Below, piece after piece: positions 51,712 to 61,818 of a stretch of DNA of 64,000 bases. The stretch is from CAZRXG01 sp964603985 (GTDB taxonomy: Bacteria > Chloroflexota > Anaerolineae > Aggregatilineales > UBA3940), in the NCBI GenBank assembly GCA_964603985.1, contig CAZRXG010000020.1, positions 9,700 to 73,699 of the forward strand, in the 5' to 3' direction. The notes beneath the pieces are model-generated. The model did no database searches. It saw only the letters and a program-made list of their open reading frames with translations, and was not told the DNA's origin. The position numbers and the translations under genes are program-made. How positions within the stretch are numbered: position 1 is the stretch's first letter; each line of letters starts with the position of its first letter.

Positions 51712-53445
51712 TTACGCCTCGCTCTCCGACCCGTCGTCGTATTCGTCCTCTGCTTTGGGGCTGATTTGCACGATCCCGCGCGATGCGCCCAACACGGTGC
51801 TGAGCTCGGACAGAGCGGTTTGCAGCACCTCTTCAATCGTCTCGGCGGCCTGCACTTCCTGGCCGACGCGGCTGACGAACTGCTCGCGTTCGGCGACCAG
51901 CGTTGCTTGCTCAAACAGGCGCGCGTTCTCGACGGCCAGCGATAGGCGGTCAACCAGCACCTCGATCAGCTCGATCTCGTCGTCCGTCCAGGGACGGTCA
52001 CCGCCTCGTTCGATCTCCAGGACGCCGATCACCTCACCGCGCACCTGCAGGGGCACGGCGGCGATGTGGGTCTGCTGATCGTGCCTGATCACGACGGTGC
52101 GTTCGCCCTGGTACGCCTGCCGCATCGGTGCCGTCCAACTGGTATCGCGCCGGATGCCCACATCGTGGAGCGTGTAGCCCAGCGTGCCACGCACGCGGCG
52201 GGCGTGCAGGTAGTCGTACCAGCCCTCGCGGATCAGCCGCCGGTTCAACTCCTCGATCTCGCGCAGGCTGCGCTGAGCCTCTTCAAACAGGCGCTGGTTT
52301 TCGTCTGCGCGGGCCTGCAGTTCGCCGACCAGGCGAGTTTTCTCGATGGCCGTTGCAAGCTGGTTGGCCATAAGCTGGAGCGAGCGGATGTCTTCCGGCT
52401 GGAAAGCGTTGTAAGCCGTGCTCTGCACGTCGAGGGTACCGATCACCTCCCCCCCGATGAGCAGGGGCAGGGCCAACTCGGCACGCGTGTCGGGGAGAAG
52501 CTCGTTGGGGCGGTGCATGGGGTTGTTCCGCACGTCGTTGACGACAATTGCCTCGCCCCGGTAGGTGCACATCCCGACCACCGAGCGCGACCCGATGGGC
52601 AGGGCGTGCCCGCGCGCCAGCAGAGCCTCGCCCGCGCGGCCTGTGCTGGCTTCCAGGCGTGCCATACCGCGCCGCTTGCCCAGGCGGGCCGCGCGAAGAT
52701 CCGATTCGACCATGAACACCTGCGCGTGGTAGAAGCCAAACGCCTCGCGGATACGCTCCACGACGGTGTTCAACAGCGCGCCCACGTCGGGCGCGGCAGA
52801 CGCCGTTTCGCTGATCACCGCCGCGGCCTCAAGCTGGCGCGCGCTGCGCAGGGCATTCTCTGCCCAGCGGTACAGGCTGTTGGTCGACAGCCACGCGAAG
52901 AGCGCCAGCACCCCCAGCAGGAACGCGGTGACGATGGCGGACGTGCTCAGGTAGGTGAGGGTGGAGGAGGCTTGCAGGTATTCGGTGATGGAAATAATGC
53001 CGACACAAACGATTGCGGTGGCTGCCGTGATGAACGCCCAGGCCGGACTGAGCAGCAGAGCGGCGCTCACAATCGGGACGGCGAAACCGAGCACGAGCAT
53101 CTCGGACGCGACAATGCCGTGCAGCGCACTCAGCAGCGTGGGCACCACCAGAGCCATGAGGATGAAGCCGTAGCTTGCCAGGCGGAGCCTGCCCTGCCTC
53201 ACCAGGAAGTACAGCCCTACGTACACCGCCGACATGATGATGTCGGGGGTGATGAGACGCCGGGAGACGGCTGTCGGGAAGATGAGCATCAGACCCAGCG
53301 TGCCACCCAGGCCCAGCACGCCGAAGATCAGGCACATCGGCAGCAAAGCGGCTGCACGTTGCCGGTCCAGCGGGTCGGTATACAAATCGCCAACGGCGAA
53401 GAAAGTGGTGAAGATCCGCGTGAGCGGCGGAATGCTACTTATCAT
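51712..53445 (-). CDS. Kinase-less GAF receptor with multi-helix membrane head
   Basis: This 577-residue protein has about six membrane helices in residues 30-190 (short loops, no large periplasmic domain), then GAF 1 (205-372), the Trp-motif linker (GWYDYLHARRVRGTLGYTL) with degenerate GAF (400-512) and a half-GAF tail (516-563) plus an acidic end (DEYDDGSESEA). The head may sense membrane state or a hydrophobic ligand. It overlaps the preceding gene by 11 nt and lies 13 nt before the next. No output domain. Confidence 0.87.
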   Translation of the reverse strand: MISSIPPLTRIFTTFFAVGDLYTDPLDRQRAAALLPMCLIFGVLGLGGTLGLMLIFPTAVSRRLITPDIIMSAVYVGLYFLVRQGRLRLASYGFILMALVVPTLLSALHGIVASEMLVLGFAVPIVSAALLLSPAWAFITAATAIVCVGIISITEYLQASSTLTYLSTSAIVTAFLLGVLALFAWLSTNSLYRWAENALRSARQLEAAAVISETASAAPDVGALLNTVVERIREAFGFYHAQVFMVESDLRAARLGKRRGMARLEASTGRAGEALLARGHALPIGSRSVVGMCTYRGEAIVVNDVRNNPMHRPNELLPDTRAELALPLLIGGEVIGTLDVQSTAYNAFQPEDIRSLQLMANQLATAIEKTRLVGELQARADENQRLFEEAQRSLREIEELNRRLIREGWYDYLHARRVRGTLGYTLHDVGIRRDTSWTAPMRQAYQGERTVVIRHDQQTHIAAVPLQVRGEVIGVLEIERGGDRPWTDDEIELIEVLVDRLSLAVENARLFEQATLVAEREQFVSRVGQEVQAAETIEEVLQTALSELSTVLGASRGIVQISPKAEDEYDDGSESEA

Positions 53446-55774
53446 CGCTCAGACCTCCATCTTCCCCTGTATCGGACTTCTGGCGCTCGTCATCCGGGCC
53501 TGGCCCGGTTTCTGGCTCGCTCAGGCTGCCGGCCAGGCGCGCGGCTTCGGTGCGGCCATCTTCGCCCCCAGACGCGATCCGGCGGTCGCCCTCCACCGGC
53601 GGCGGGCCGATGCGCAGGGAGAGGTGACGAGAGCCAAGCGCCCCACTGAGTTGGTCGAGGGCTGTTTGCAGAATCTCGTCGACGCTGGCCGCACGCTGCA
53701 AGAGATTGGCCGAGATCTCGTTAACACGCTGCTCGCGCTGTGCGCGCTGGGTCGATTCCTCGACCAGGCGGATGCCCTCTGCAATCGTTACCATGCGGTT
53801 GGCGACCGCTTCAAGCAGGGCCACCTCGTCGCGTGTCCACAGCTCGCCCGCCGGGCGGGTAACGGCCAGGGTGCCAACCGCCTCGCCGCGCAGAACCAGG
53901 GGAGCAGCCAGCACGGAGCGACCATCGGCGTCTGTGTAGGTCTCGGCTCTGGTGCTGCCGCCCCTTTGCCGGACGGCCTCCAACTGTCCAGGCCAGCGCC
54001 GGTCGGGGTCGAGGGTATGGCGCAGCCCTTCTCCCTCGCCCAGGTGCTCCTCCCACGCCTGGCGCGTCAACTGCCGGTTGAGAGCCTCAATCTCGGCCAG
54101 GTTGGCGGCGCTTTGTTCGAAGAGACGGACGTTCTCGATTGATCCCCCGATCTGGTCGGCGAGCAGGCGCAGGAGGTCGGCATCCTCCTCTGAGAAGGTT
54201 CTGTTACGCCCTGCAAATACGTAGAGCACGCCCAGCATTTGTTCGCCGACCTGGAGCGGGATGGCCAGTTCGGAGCGCTCGGCTGCCGGGCTTCCCTCTT
54301 GTGCCTCCTGGCCACTGCTGCCCTGGATTTCGCCCATCAGCGCCGCGCGCCCGACGAGCGTCGTTTCGTCGGCTGCCACGCGGTGGCCCACGCGCAGCAG
54401 GCGCTCGCTCTCGCCGCCGCTGGCGGCATGCAGGCGGAGGCGTCTGCCGCCGGGGTCGGCCAAGTAGATGCGTATTTCGGGGTAGCCGAACTGTTTTGTC
54501 AGGGCTATGGTGACGCTGTCGAGCATCTGGTTAATGTCCAGGGTCAGGGCCGCGGTGCGCGACACCTGTACGGCTGCTCTTAGCTGGCGCACGCGGTGGA
54601 GCAGTTGTTCGACCAGACTGCTCAACACGCTCGCCAGTTGTCCGATCTCGTCGGCTGGTGCCTGGGGGATCGGGATGCTCAGGTCACCGGCCTCGATCCG
54701 GGTCGCCGCGTCGGTCAGGCGGCCCAGAGGCACCAGCACCGACCGGGAGAGGAACAGGGCCACCAGCATGACCAGCGCGGCACTGATGCCAAGCGCCAAC
54801 TGGAGGCGGCTGACCAAGCGGTTTGCCGCAGCTTCAACAGCCGAGAACGGCTGGCGTGCCAGCACGATCCAGTCCAGCGCGGCAATGGACTGTTCGTCCA
54901 GTTCCAGGTCGGCCAGTTTCGTGTAAGCGAACAGCCACTTCTGCCCATCGTTGTACGTGAAGGCCAGCGTGCCGGTGTTCTTACCGCTCTGCTGGATCTG
55001 TTGCATCAGCTCACTGGGAAACGCTTCGACGGGTTCGTCGTGCGGTGAGATCAGGACGGTGCCGTCCGGCTCAAGCACAAAGCCCTGGCGCGTCCCTCCT
55101 ATCTGCACCACGTCAACTGCATTGTCGAGGTTCCAGACGCTGTACAGCACCCCGATGATTTCCCGCCGGGTACTTACGTCATAGACAGGAATGGCGATGT
55201 GTATGCCCTCCAGGCCGGTAAGGTGATCGTCTTCGGGGTTATTGAGGTACGTCGCTCCGGCGCCATCATTGTAGGCACTGGTGAACCAGGCCCAACCGCG
55301 CGGTGTGTTCAGGGCCTGTACATCGGATGGCAGTGGGACGACGGCGAGGACGTAGCCATTGGAGTCAAGCAGGGCTGCGCCGTTGAATTCTCGGTGAGTA
55401 AACTCGAATTCGCTGAGCTGCAAGTACAGAGTCATGTCAGGCAGCCACGTGCCGCCATACTCCCGGCTGTCGCTTATCTCCTGTGCGGCCACCAGGTGCT
55501 CCTGCACCCGGTTGCTGTCGCCCAGGCTGCGGAGTGCTGTGATCTCCTGCTCCAGCAGGTCGGTAGCGCGGGTGGCCTCTGAGTGGCTGAATGTTTGCAG
55601 GTCGGCCAGCGCTTCCTCGGTTCGCGTATCGAGCACCACCTGACGCACGAACTGGCTGGTTACCAGCGTGCTGATCACCAGGGCAACGCTCAGGCCCAGC
55701 ACAATCTTGACCGCAATCGGGAATGCACGAGGGTCAAAGCGGGATGCGATTTTTGGTCTTTCCTGTGTCGTCAT
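53435..55774 (-). CDS. Kinase-less GAF receptor with dCache-like periplasmic sensor and HAMP
   Basis: This 779-residue protein has TM1 (20-42), a double-Cache-like periplasmic domain (50-320, with GFVLEPDGTVLISPHDE), TM2 (325-346), HAMP (347-398), a more divergent GAF (402-553), a Trp-motif linker (QAWEEHLGEGEGLRHTL) with degenerate GAF (565-670), a half-GAF tail (676-724) and a disordered acidic end. The ATG overlaps the upstream gene's stop by 4 nt (ATGA). Small-molecule binding in the Cache domain is expected from the family; the ligand is unknown. Confidence 0.88.
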   Translation of the reverse strand: MTTQERPKIASRFDPRAFPIAVKIVLGLSVALVISTLVTSQFVRQVVLDTRTEEALADLQTFSHSEATRATDLLEQEITALRSLGDSNRVQEHLVAAQEISDSREYGGTWLPDMTLYLQLSEFEFTHREFNGAALLDSNGYVLAVVPLPSDVQALNTPRGWAWFTSAYNDGAGATYLNNPEDDHLTGLEGIHIAIPVYDVSTRREIIGVLYSVWNLDNAVDVVQIGGTRQGFVLEPDGTVLISPHDEPVEAFPSELMQQIQQSGKNTGTLAFTYNDGQKWLFAYTKLADLELDEQSIAALDWIVLARQPFSAVEAAANRLVSRLQLALGISAALVMLVALFLSRSVLVPLGRLTDAATRIEAGDLSIPIPQAPADEIGQLASVLSSLVEQLLHRVRQLRAAVQVSRTAALTLDINQMLDSVTIALTKQFGYPEIRIYLADPGGRRLRLHAASGGESERLLRVGHRVAADETTLVGRAALMGEIQGSSGQEAQEGSPAAERSELAIPLQVGEQMLGVLYVFAGRNRTFSEEDADLLRLLADQIGGSIENVRLFEQSAANLAEIEALNRQLTRQAWEEHLGEGEGLRHTLDPDRRWPGQLEAVRQRGGSTRAETYTDADGRSVLAAPLVLRGEAVGTLAVTRPAGELWTRDEVALLEAVANRMVTIAEGIRLVEESTQRAQREQRVNEISANLLQRAASVDEILQTALDQLSGALGSRHLSLRIGPPPVEGDRRIASGGEDGRTEAARLAGSLSEPETGPGPDDERQKSDTGEDGGLSDDK

Positions 55775-57630
55775 AACTCAGCTCTCGCTTCTTCAGGTTC
55801 GTCGGGCGTGGAGAGGTCTTTGTCCGGCGGGGGGGCTGTGTCGTCCTCCGCGTCGCCTGCATCGTCCTCCGTGCCCTCGGCCTCCGGCTCCGATTGGGAA
55901 ACCTGCTTGCGTGAGTGGGCCAGCGGACGTTCCATGCTGATCTCGGCATAGACGTTGTCGGTGCCCAGCGCCTCGGCGAGTTCCTTAGCCGCGCTTTCGA
56001 GCAGCAGCGCCAGATTGGGAGCACGTTCTAATCGCGTCGCAATGGTGCCGATCAGGCGTTCGCGCTCGGCGGCCCGTTGGGCCTGGAGGTAGAGCCGGGC
56101 GTTCTCGACCGCCAGCGCGGTGCGCTCGGCGATGCTCTGGATCATTTGCAGGTCTTCCTGTGTCCACTCCATGACGCTGTCCGGCTCGACGCCCAGCACG
56201 CCGACGACCTCATTGCGGACGACGATAGGAGCCGCGATAAAGGCCTGGCGTCCATCCTTGCCGGTGGAGACGACAATCGACCCCGAACTCAGCACGCGCT
56301 CGATGACACGGCTGCGGTGTATCTGTAGGGCTTTTGGCTCCGGCCCGTGAGCCTGGCGGCGTTCTTCTTCGTGGGCCTCGGCCAGGAACTCGGCCCAGGA
56401 GCGTTGGGTGGTTTCGCGGCTGAGTTCCCGGAATTCACGCAGGTGTTCCTGAGCCTGCTCGAAGAGACGGGCGTTCTCAATCGCGATGGCGAGCTGGTCG
56501 GCCAGCGCCTGGAAGGTGGGGAGCATTTCTTCGTCGAAAGCATCCGGTTCGACGCTCTGCATATCCAGCGCCCCGATCACGTGGTCACCAACCGTCAGCG
56601 GGATGGCGGCCTCCGAGCGGGTGCGGGGCAGCAACTCATTGCTCCGGTGTACAACGTCGGTGTCGGTGTCGCTGGCGATGACCGGACGACCGGCGGCTGT
56701 TACCTGCCCGATCACGCTGAGGCTGCCGACAGGGAGGCGGTGCCCCCGCGCCAGGAGGGCCTGTCCGGCTTCGCCGGTGCTCTGTTGCAGAACGGCGTAT
56801 TCGCCCTCTTCGTCCACCATGAAGACCTGCACGTGATAGTAGCCGAAGGTCTCGCGCACCAGGCGGGTGACGTCCTCCAGCAGTTGATTGAGGTTGCGGG
56901 AACCGGCGATGGCGCGGGCGACGGTCGTGGTGGCCTGGAGCTGGCGCGTCTGGATGATGAGGCGCTGTTCAAGCTCCTGGCGTTGCTCGACCAGCGCCAG
57001 GCTCAGCTCCTGAGTTTCTTCGAAAGATTGCCGGATCGTGCGCGAGAACAGCCACGCCACCACGGCCACGAAAGCCAGGTTGAGGTAGACCAGCGTTGTT
57101 TGCAGGGCCGGCCCGCCGCCTAAGACGTGGGAGAAGTAGGCCGGATCGACCTCCAGGTTGAGCGCCACGTAAACCAGCCCGGCCAGCAGCGCGACGACGA
57201 TGGTCAAGGCAGGCGGCCCGACCAGACCGGCGACGATCACGGGCACAACTAACGCCACTGCGTTGGGGGTCAGCGGCCCCGATTCAACCAGCAGGACGGA
57301 GGCGACGCTCAGCAAGAGAACGGTCACACCGATCCCGGCCAGCGCGGTCAGGCCCCGGCGGTTGAGGAGGTAGAGCACCAGCAGCAGCAGGACTACCAGC
57401 ACGCCGCCACGCAGCAAATAGGCGGTCATGATACCCTGCTGCGGGTCGTTTGCGCGGAGGACCAGATCGGTGACCAGCGCAACGAGGGCGATTACCTCGC
57501 TGATCAACAGGACAATTGCAGCCAGCTTACCCTGGTGCGCCTGGGCCGGGCTTTTGGCTGTTGAGTGTACCAGCCACCCGGCGAGGCGCTGCCATGGCGG
57601 CTGCGCCGGGGATGCAGTCGATTCAGTCAT
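55771..57630 (-). CDS. Kinase-less GAF receptor with six-helix membrane head
   Basis: This 619-residue protein has about six membrane helices in residues 36-196, a coiled stretch, GAF 1 (230-393, with VGSLSVIGQVT and RSNELLPRTRSEA), a Trp-containing linker (QRSWAEFLAEAHEEERR) with degenerate GAF (405-515), a half-GAF tail (520-566) and a strongly acidic tail (Glu/Asp-rich, 575-619). It is the first gene after a 244-nt gap that contains a candidate -10 box, so this may be where a second transcript of the array begins. Confidence 0.87.
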   Translation of the reverse strand: MTESTASPAQPPWQRLAGWLVHSTAKSPAQAHQGKLAAIVLLISEVIALVALVTDLVLRANDPQQGIMTAYLLRGGVLVVLLLLVLYLLNRRGLTALAGIGVTVLLLSVASVLLVESGPLTPNAVALVVPVIVAGLVGPPALTIVVALLAGLVYVALNLEVDPAYFSHVLGGGPALQTTLVYLNLAFVAVVAWLFSRTIRQSFEETQELSLALVEQRQELEQRLIIQTRQLQATTTVARAIAGSRNLNQLLEDVTRLVRETFGYYHVQVFMVDEEGEYAVLQQSTGEAGQALLARGHRLPVGSLSVIGQVTAAGRPVIASDTDTDVVHRSNELLPRTRSEAAIPLTVGDHVIGALDMQSVEPDAFDEEMLPTFQALADQLAIAIENARLFEQAQEHLREFRELSRETTQRSWAEFLAEAHEEERRQAHGPEPKALQIHRSRVIERVLSSGSIVVSTGKDGRQAFIAAPIVVRNEVVGVLGVEPDSVMEWTQEDLQMIQSIAERTALAVENARLYLQAQRAAERERLIGTIATRLERAPNLALLLESAAKELAEALGTDNVYAEISMERPLAHSRKQVSQSEPEAEGTEDDAGDAEDDTAPPPDKDLSTPDEPEEARAEL

Positions 57631-57749
57631 AGGTTGCTACACAGTACCCTGTCAGGGACTATACGTTACCGTACATGCTTCAGCAGGATAGCACACGCCC
57701 GTGCCAGGCGCAGGACTTCCCGGATTGCTTACGCGTGTCGTACAATTCA

Positions 57750-57755
57750 ATTATA
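57750..57755 (-). promoter_or_regulatory. Candidate -10 box in the 57631-57874 gap
   Basis: TATAAT on the minus strand lies in the only AT-rich patch of the array, 120 nt before the receptor gene at 57630. Its -35 is poor, and the box is nearly palindromic, so direction is uncertain. Confidence 0.3.
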
Positions 57756-57874
57756 TAATAAAGTTAAGTCTTTGCCGCTTTATTTGTTCACTATGCGGCC
57801 ATCTGGAGGTTACAGAATCCTAAAGGCATGCTGCGCCTCTTATCGCCTGATGGCGCAGGGAATGTTGGGCCTTA

Positions 57875-59497
57875 TTACTCCGGTGGCCGCCCGTACTCCA
57901 TGACCAGGTGGACGAATCCACGCGACGTGCCCAGCGCACGGCTGGCACTCCTGGCTACCGCGCGCAGGATAACGTCCAGGTCGGTCGTTGCCTGAAGCTC
58001 CGCCGAAAGCTCACTCAGAACCTGCTCGTGCGCCACCCGGCGCTGAGACTGTTCACCCAGGCGCGCGCTGTCGAGTGCCAGGGCCACGCGCTCGGCTACC
58101 GCCTCCAGCATGTCGCGCGTCTCGTCATCCGGTTTTTCGCCGTCGCGCGCCATCACGTCGAGCACGCCGATGGTCTCGCCGCGCACTTTGAGCGGCAGGC
58201 TGATCGCGCCTGGCTGGGGCCTGTCTTCGGCCTCCTCGTCCTCGGTGCTCAGCGGCTGGAGATCTCCCTTTTTAGCTTTGAAGCCAACCGGCGCGGAGCG
58301 GGAGCGCCCGCTCAAGAACTTGCTCCACGCCTCGCCGGTTAGCTGGCGGTTCAGCAGCGCAATCTCTTCCAGGTCGCGCTGCGCCCGCTCAAACAGATGT
58401 GCGTTCTCAATTGCGACGGCAAGCTGGTCGGCCATGGTCTGCAAAACCGGCACGTCGCTTGAGCGGAAGGCGTTGGGGTTCACGCTCTGGATGTCAAGCG
58501 CACCGGTGACGCGCCCGCCCACGCGCAGGGGCAGGGCCATCTCCGCGCGGGTGTGGGGCAGCAGCTCGTTGCGTCTGTGGACGGGGTCGCTGTCGGTGTC
58601 GGAGGCGATAACCGGCTCACCTTTGGCCGTAACGTGCCCGATCACAGATTGGGAGCCAACCCTCAGCCGGTGTCCACGTGCCAGCAGTTCCCGCCCGGCT
58701 GAGCCGGTGCTCGCCTTCAGGATGGCGTACTCGTTTGCCTCGTCAAGCAGGAAGACCTGGGCGTGGTAGAAGTCGAACCGATCGGTGATCAGGTTGACGA
58801 TTTGCTTGAGCAGCATATCCAGGTCGCGCGTGCCGGTGACCGTTCGCCCCACCTCGGCCATGGTCATGATGTGCCGGACGTCCTCTTCGAGCGATTGTCT
58901 CTGCTTGCTCAGGTCGGTTGCCCGGTGCTCAGCGGTTTCAATGTCGTGCTGCCTGATGAGCGCCGTGGCGCTTGCCAGGGCGGAGAGAAGAATGATGGCG
59001 ATGAAGGGAACCAGGATCTGACCGAGATTCAGCCAGGGAATGAAAACGGCGGACAGGACGATACCGGCGACGGTCAACCCTGAAACCGTGATGGTCACCC
59101 ACGCCTGCAGGACCAGGGTTGAGAGCAGGATGGGCACCAGCACGAAGATCAGCGTCAGCGGGGTAAGGACCGGGGTGCTGGCCGTTGCCAGGAAGATGAA
59201 GTTGAGAATCGCCTGTCCGAAGACGAACAGCCAGGCTCCAAACTCAGGCCGGGGTGACGCGCTCAACAGATAGGATACCAGCAGCAGGGCGGGAACCGGC
59301 CAGGCAGAAGGGGGCAGGCTGCCGCCGACAAGGAGCGCCACGGCCATGAACAGGATGACGATGACGAGTAAGGATAGGGTCAGCGCGGCCAGTATCCGCG
59401 CGCGCTGCCGCTGCTTCAGCTCGGTGATGCTTGGATGCGGGCCAATCAGGTGCTCCCAGAAGGTTCGCTTTGTAGAGACTTTCTCACTCATCGGCAT
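57875..59497 (-). CDS. Kinase-less GAF receptor with six-helix membrane head (second)
   Basis: This 540-residue protein has about six membrane helices in residues 34-182, a coiled segment, GAF 1 (210-373, with VGSQSVIGHVT and RRNELLPHTRAEMALPL), Trp-motif linker (GEAWSKFLSGRSRSAPVGF) with degenerate GAF (385-485) and a half-GAF tail (488-535). Starts at ATG 59497 or the ATG two codons later; AGAGAG is the only upstream site. It is 44 nt after the soluble GAF gene, so the two are likely cotranscribed. Confidence 0.87.
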   Translation of the reverse strand: MPMSEKVSTKRTFWEHLIGPHPSITELKQRQRARILAALTLSLLVIVILFMAVALLVGGSLPPSAWPVPALLLVSYLLSASPRPEFGAWLFVFGQAILNFIFLATASTPVLTPLTLIFVLVPILLSTLVLQAWVTITVSGLTVAGIVLSAVFIPWLNLGQILVPFIAIILLSALASATALIRQHDIETAEHRATDLSKQRQSLEEDVRHIMTMAEVGRTVTGTRDLDMLLKQIVNLITDRFDFYHAQVFLLDEANEYAILKASTGSAGRELLARGHRLRVGSQSVIGHVTAKGEPVIASDTDSDPVHRRNELLPHTRAEMALPLRVGGRVTGALDIQSVNPNAFRSSDVPVLQTMADQLAVAIENAHLFERAQRDLEEIALLNRQLTGEAWSKFLSGRSRSAPVGFKAKKGDLQPLSTEDEEAEDRPQPGAISLPLKVRGETIGVLDVMARDGEKPDDETRDMLEAVAERVALALDSARLGEQSQRRVAHEQVLSELSAELQATTDLDVILRAVARSASRALGTSRGFVHLVMEYGRPPE

Positions 59498-59541
59498 TAC
59501 TCTCTATTGGTACACCCCAACGTGTTCATTGTGCGCCCGCT

Positions 59542-61587
59542 TCATTGCGCCGCTTCCTGCGCCGCCTCGGCGTCGTCGACGCCGTCGTCCTGCGAATCGG
59601 GGGCAGGCCGGTGGGCTGCGCTGCGGATCTGCGGGGCCAGGCGAAGCGTGACATCGCAGTCGTCCAGCATGGTATGCAGTGTGCGGACGGCCGTTTCGAG
59701 AACGTCGTCGACGCTGGCCGTGTGCTGTAGTCGGGCCGTGATGTCGCTCACGATCTGTTCGCGCAGGGTTCTCTTCTTGGTGGCCTCGACCAGTTTGATG
59801 TTCTCAATGGCGAGTGCGACCTGGTCGGCGACATCCTCGATCAACTCCTGCTCGGCGGTGCTGAGGGTCTTGTCCTCCGGCGGGGCGGGGTATCCCTCTG
59901 TGATTTTGAGCTGCTCGGCGGGCATGTCAAACACCTCCGACAGCTCCTCGGCTGCGATGTGGAGAACCTTCTCGGCGCTGTCGGCGTCCCGGATGCGCTC
60001 GATGGTCTCCCGCAGGGCCTGCTCACGCAGGGCGGCCTGGCGTGTCAGCTTGAGCAGCAGGTGTGAGTCGATGACCAGGGCCGCCTGGTCGGCCATGTTG
60101 CGGCACAGGCGTGCCTGCTCGCCGGTGAAGGTCTGTCCCTGGTGGGCTTCAATCAGCAGCGCGCCCAGCCAGATCACACCCGTGCTGAGGGGGATCATCA
60201 TCAGGGCGTTGACACCCCTCCTGGTGTACTCGGCCCGGAGGTCGTCGTCCAGGCGTTGATCGGTCTGCACGTCGTTGAAGACCAGATTGGCCCGCGATTG
60301 GGGGAACTGGGACAGGATCGGGACCTCTGTAGAAGCGTAGCGGGTACTTTCCATGTCGGTCGTGACCTGGCCGTTTTCAAAGACGGCCCCCGTTTCAAGG
60401 TACCTGAGATCGGTGCGCGGGTCTGGCCCGGCCAGGTAGAGCGTCAGGCGGTCGGCCTGGCAAAGATAGGCCATCTCCGTGAGCGCCGTGTCGTAGACCT
60501 CCTCCAGGCTTTGGGCGGCGTTCATTGCCAGCGCAATGCTGTACAGCGTGGTGGTCTCTTCCAGCGAAGCTTGCAGCCGGTCGAAGAGGCGGATGTTTTC
60601 CAGGGTGACGGCCACCTGGGCGGCGACCTGTTCGACCATCATAACATCGGCGTGCTGGAAGCAGGATGCCCGTTCCCCCCCAATGTTCAATGTTCCCAGT
60701 GGCTGCTTGCGGGCTATCAGCGGCACGATGATCAGGGTGTGGATGCCGTTTACCATCCACAGATTGCCGTCCCGGCCGTCCCCGGTGTACAGATCGTCTA
60801 TGTGTGTCGTCAGGCCCTTCTCCAGCGCCCGGTGGACGTACGTGCCTTCCTGGACTGCCTCTTGTGGTATCTCAGGCCCGTATAGTGTTTTGATGCGCAG
60901 CGGCGGCTGCTCCGCGTCGGTCAGGGCAAGGCTGAGGTGCGCCAGGGGGAGTGCCTGGGCCAGGCTGGGTGCCAGCAGATCCCCCAATATTCCCAGATCG
61001 AAGACCCCGGTGATGGCCTGGGCGAGGTCGTTGACCAGACTCAAACGCCCGGTCTGGTGGCTGAGCGCTTCGAGCAGGGAGAGGTTTTCCATGACAACCG
61101 CCATCTGCCCGGCCAGCCCGTCCAGCGACTTGATCTCGGATTCGCTGTAGGGATGCGGGTCGTGGTTGGCGAGCACCAGGTAGCCGACGGTGCGGTCGCG
61201 CCCGGCCAGGGGGAAGATGGCGAGGCTGGCAGCCTGGAGCGCCTCCTTGGTGCCTGCCTTGAGCGGTGAGGAGTCATCCAGTTGGGCGATATCGGGCACG
61301 ATGATCTGGTGCTGCCCGGCGGCCTGGCGCACCATGTTGGCAAATTCAGCGCGGGGGGCAGCCTCCCCCCGCGAGCGCATAGAGACGATCTCGCTGACCG
61401 GCTCACCGGCCGAGCCGAAGCCGATCTGTATCAGGCCGATGTAGTCGAAATCACGCAGGACGTGCTGTTGTAGAGAATCTACAATCTCGTCCGGGCTGGT
61501 AGCAGACGCGATCTCGCGCATCGCCTTGAAGATCGGGCTGCTTATTTCGGGGAACATCTCCTCATGGACAGGTGGATTATCGCTCAT
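59542..61587 (-). CDS. Soluble multi-GAF protein without output domain
   Basis: This 681-residue protein has no membrane segment. Three full GAF domains lie at about 17-172, 178-336 and 343-510. A fourth (515-600) keeps the first helices and the last helix of a GAF but lacks the middle. A half-GAF tail (606-652) and acidic end follow. It is the only array member without a membrane head and could be a cytoplasmic sensor or scaffold. GGAAGGGA precedes the ATG and a candidate promoter lies 40-70 nt upstream. Confidence 0.87.
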   Translation of the reverse strand: MSDNPPVHEEMFPEISSPIFKAMREIASATSPDEIVDSLQQHVLRDFDYIGLIQIGFGSAGEPVSEIVSMRSRGEAAPRAEFANMVRQAAGQHQIIVPDIAQLDDSSPLKAGTKEALQAASLAIFPLAGRDRTVGYLVLANHDPHPYSESEIKSLDGLAGQMAVVMENLSLLEALSHQTGRLSLVNDLAQAITGVFDLGILGDLLAPSLAQALPLAHLSLALTDAEQPPLRIKTLYGPEIPQEAVQEGTYVHRALEKGLTTHIDDLYTGDGRDGNLWMVNGIHTLIIVPLIARKQPLGTLNIGGERASCFQHADVMMVEQVAAQVAVTLENIRLFDRLQASLEETTTLYSIALAMNAAQSLEEVYDTALTEMAYLCQADRLTLYLAGPDPRTDLRYLETGAVFENGQVTTDMESTRYASTEVPILSQFPQSRANLVFNDVQTDQRLDDDLRAEYTRRGVNALMMIPLSTGVIWLGALLIEAHQGQTFTGEQARLCRNMADQAALVIDSHLLLKLTRQAALREQALRETIERIRDADSAEKVLHIAAEELSEVFDMPAEQLKITEGYPAPPEDKTLSTAEQELIEDVADQVALAIENIKLVEATKKRTLREQIVSDITARLQHTASVDDVLETAVRTLHTMLDDCDVTLRLAPQIRSAAHRPAPDSQDDGVDDAEAAQEAAQ

Positions 61588-61627
61588 GCGTCCCTTCCGG
61601 CTTTAACCCGCAGTGCCTCTTCCTGTT

Positions 61628-61656
61628 ATGCTACTTGAGCGCGGAAATTCGCGCAA
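61628..61656 (-). promoter_or_regulatory. Candidate promoter before the soluble multi-GAF gene
   Basis: On the minus strand TTGCGC (61656-61651), 17-nt spacer and TAGCAT (61633-61628), about 40 nt before the ATG. It sits in the 231-nt gap after the repeat-bearing receiver gene. Confidence 0.35.
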
Positions 61657-61818
61657 CAGGGGCCAAGGCGACTCATATAACGCTTATCCAAGCGCCCCTG
61701 GAGGTTAGAAGGGGATGGTCAAAAAGTGTGGGGTCTTGTTGCCAGGCAAGTAGCGGCGAGTTGTCCGCACGTTGCTGGCTTGGCATCATTCCCGTGCCGG
61801 GGACCTTTTTGAACCGGC

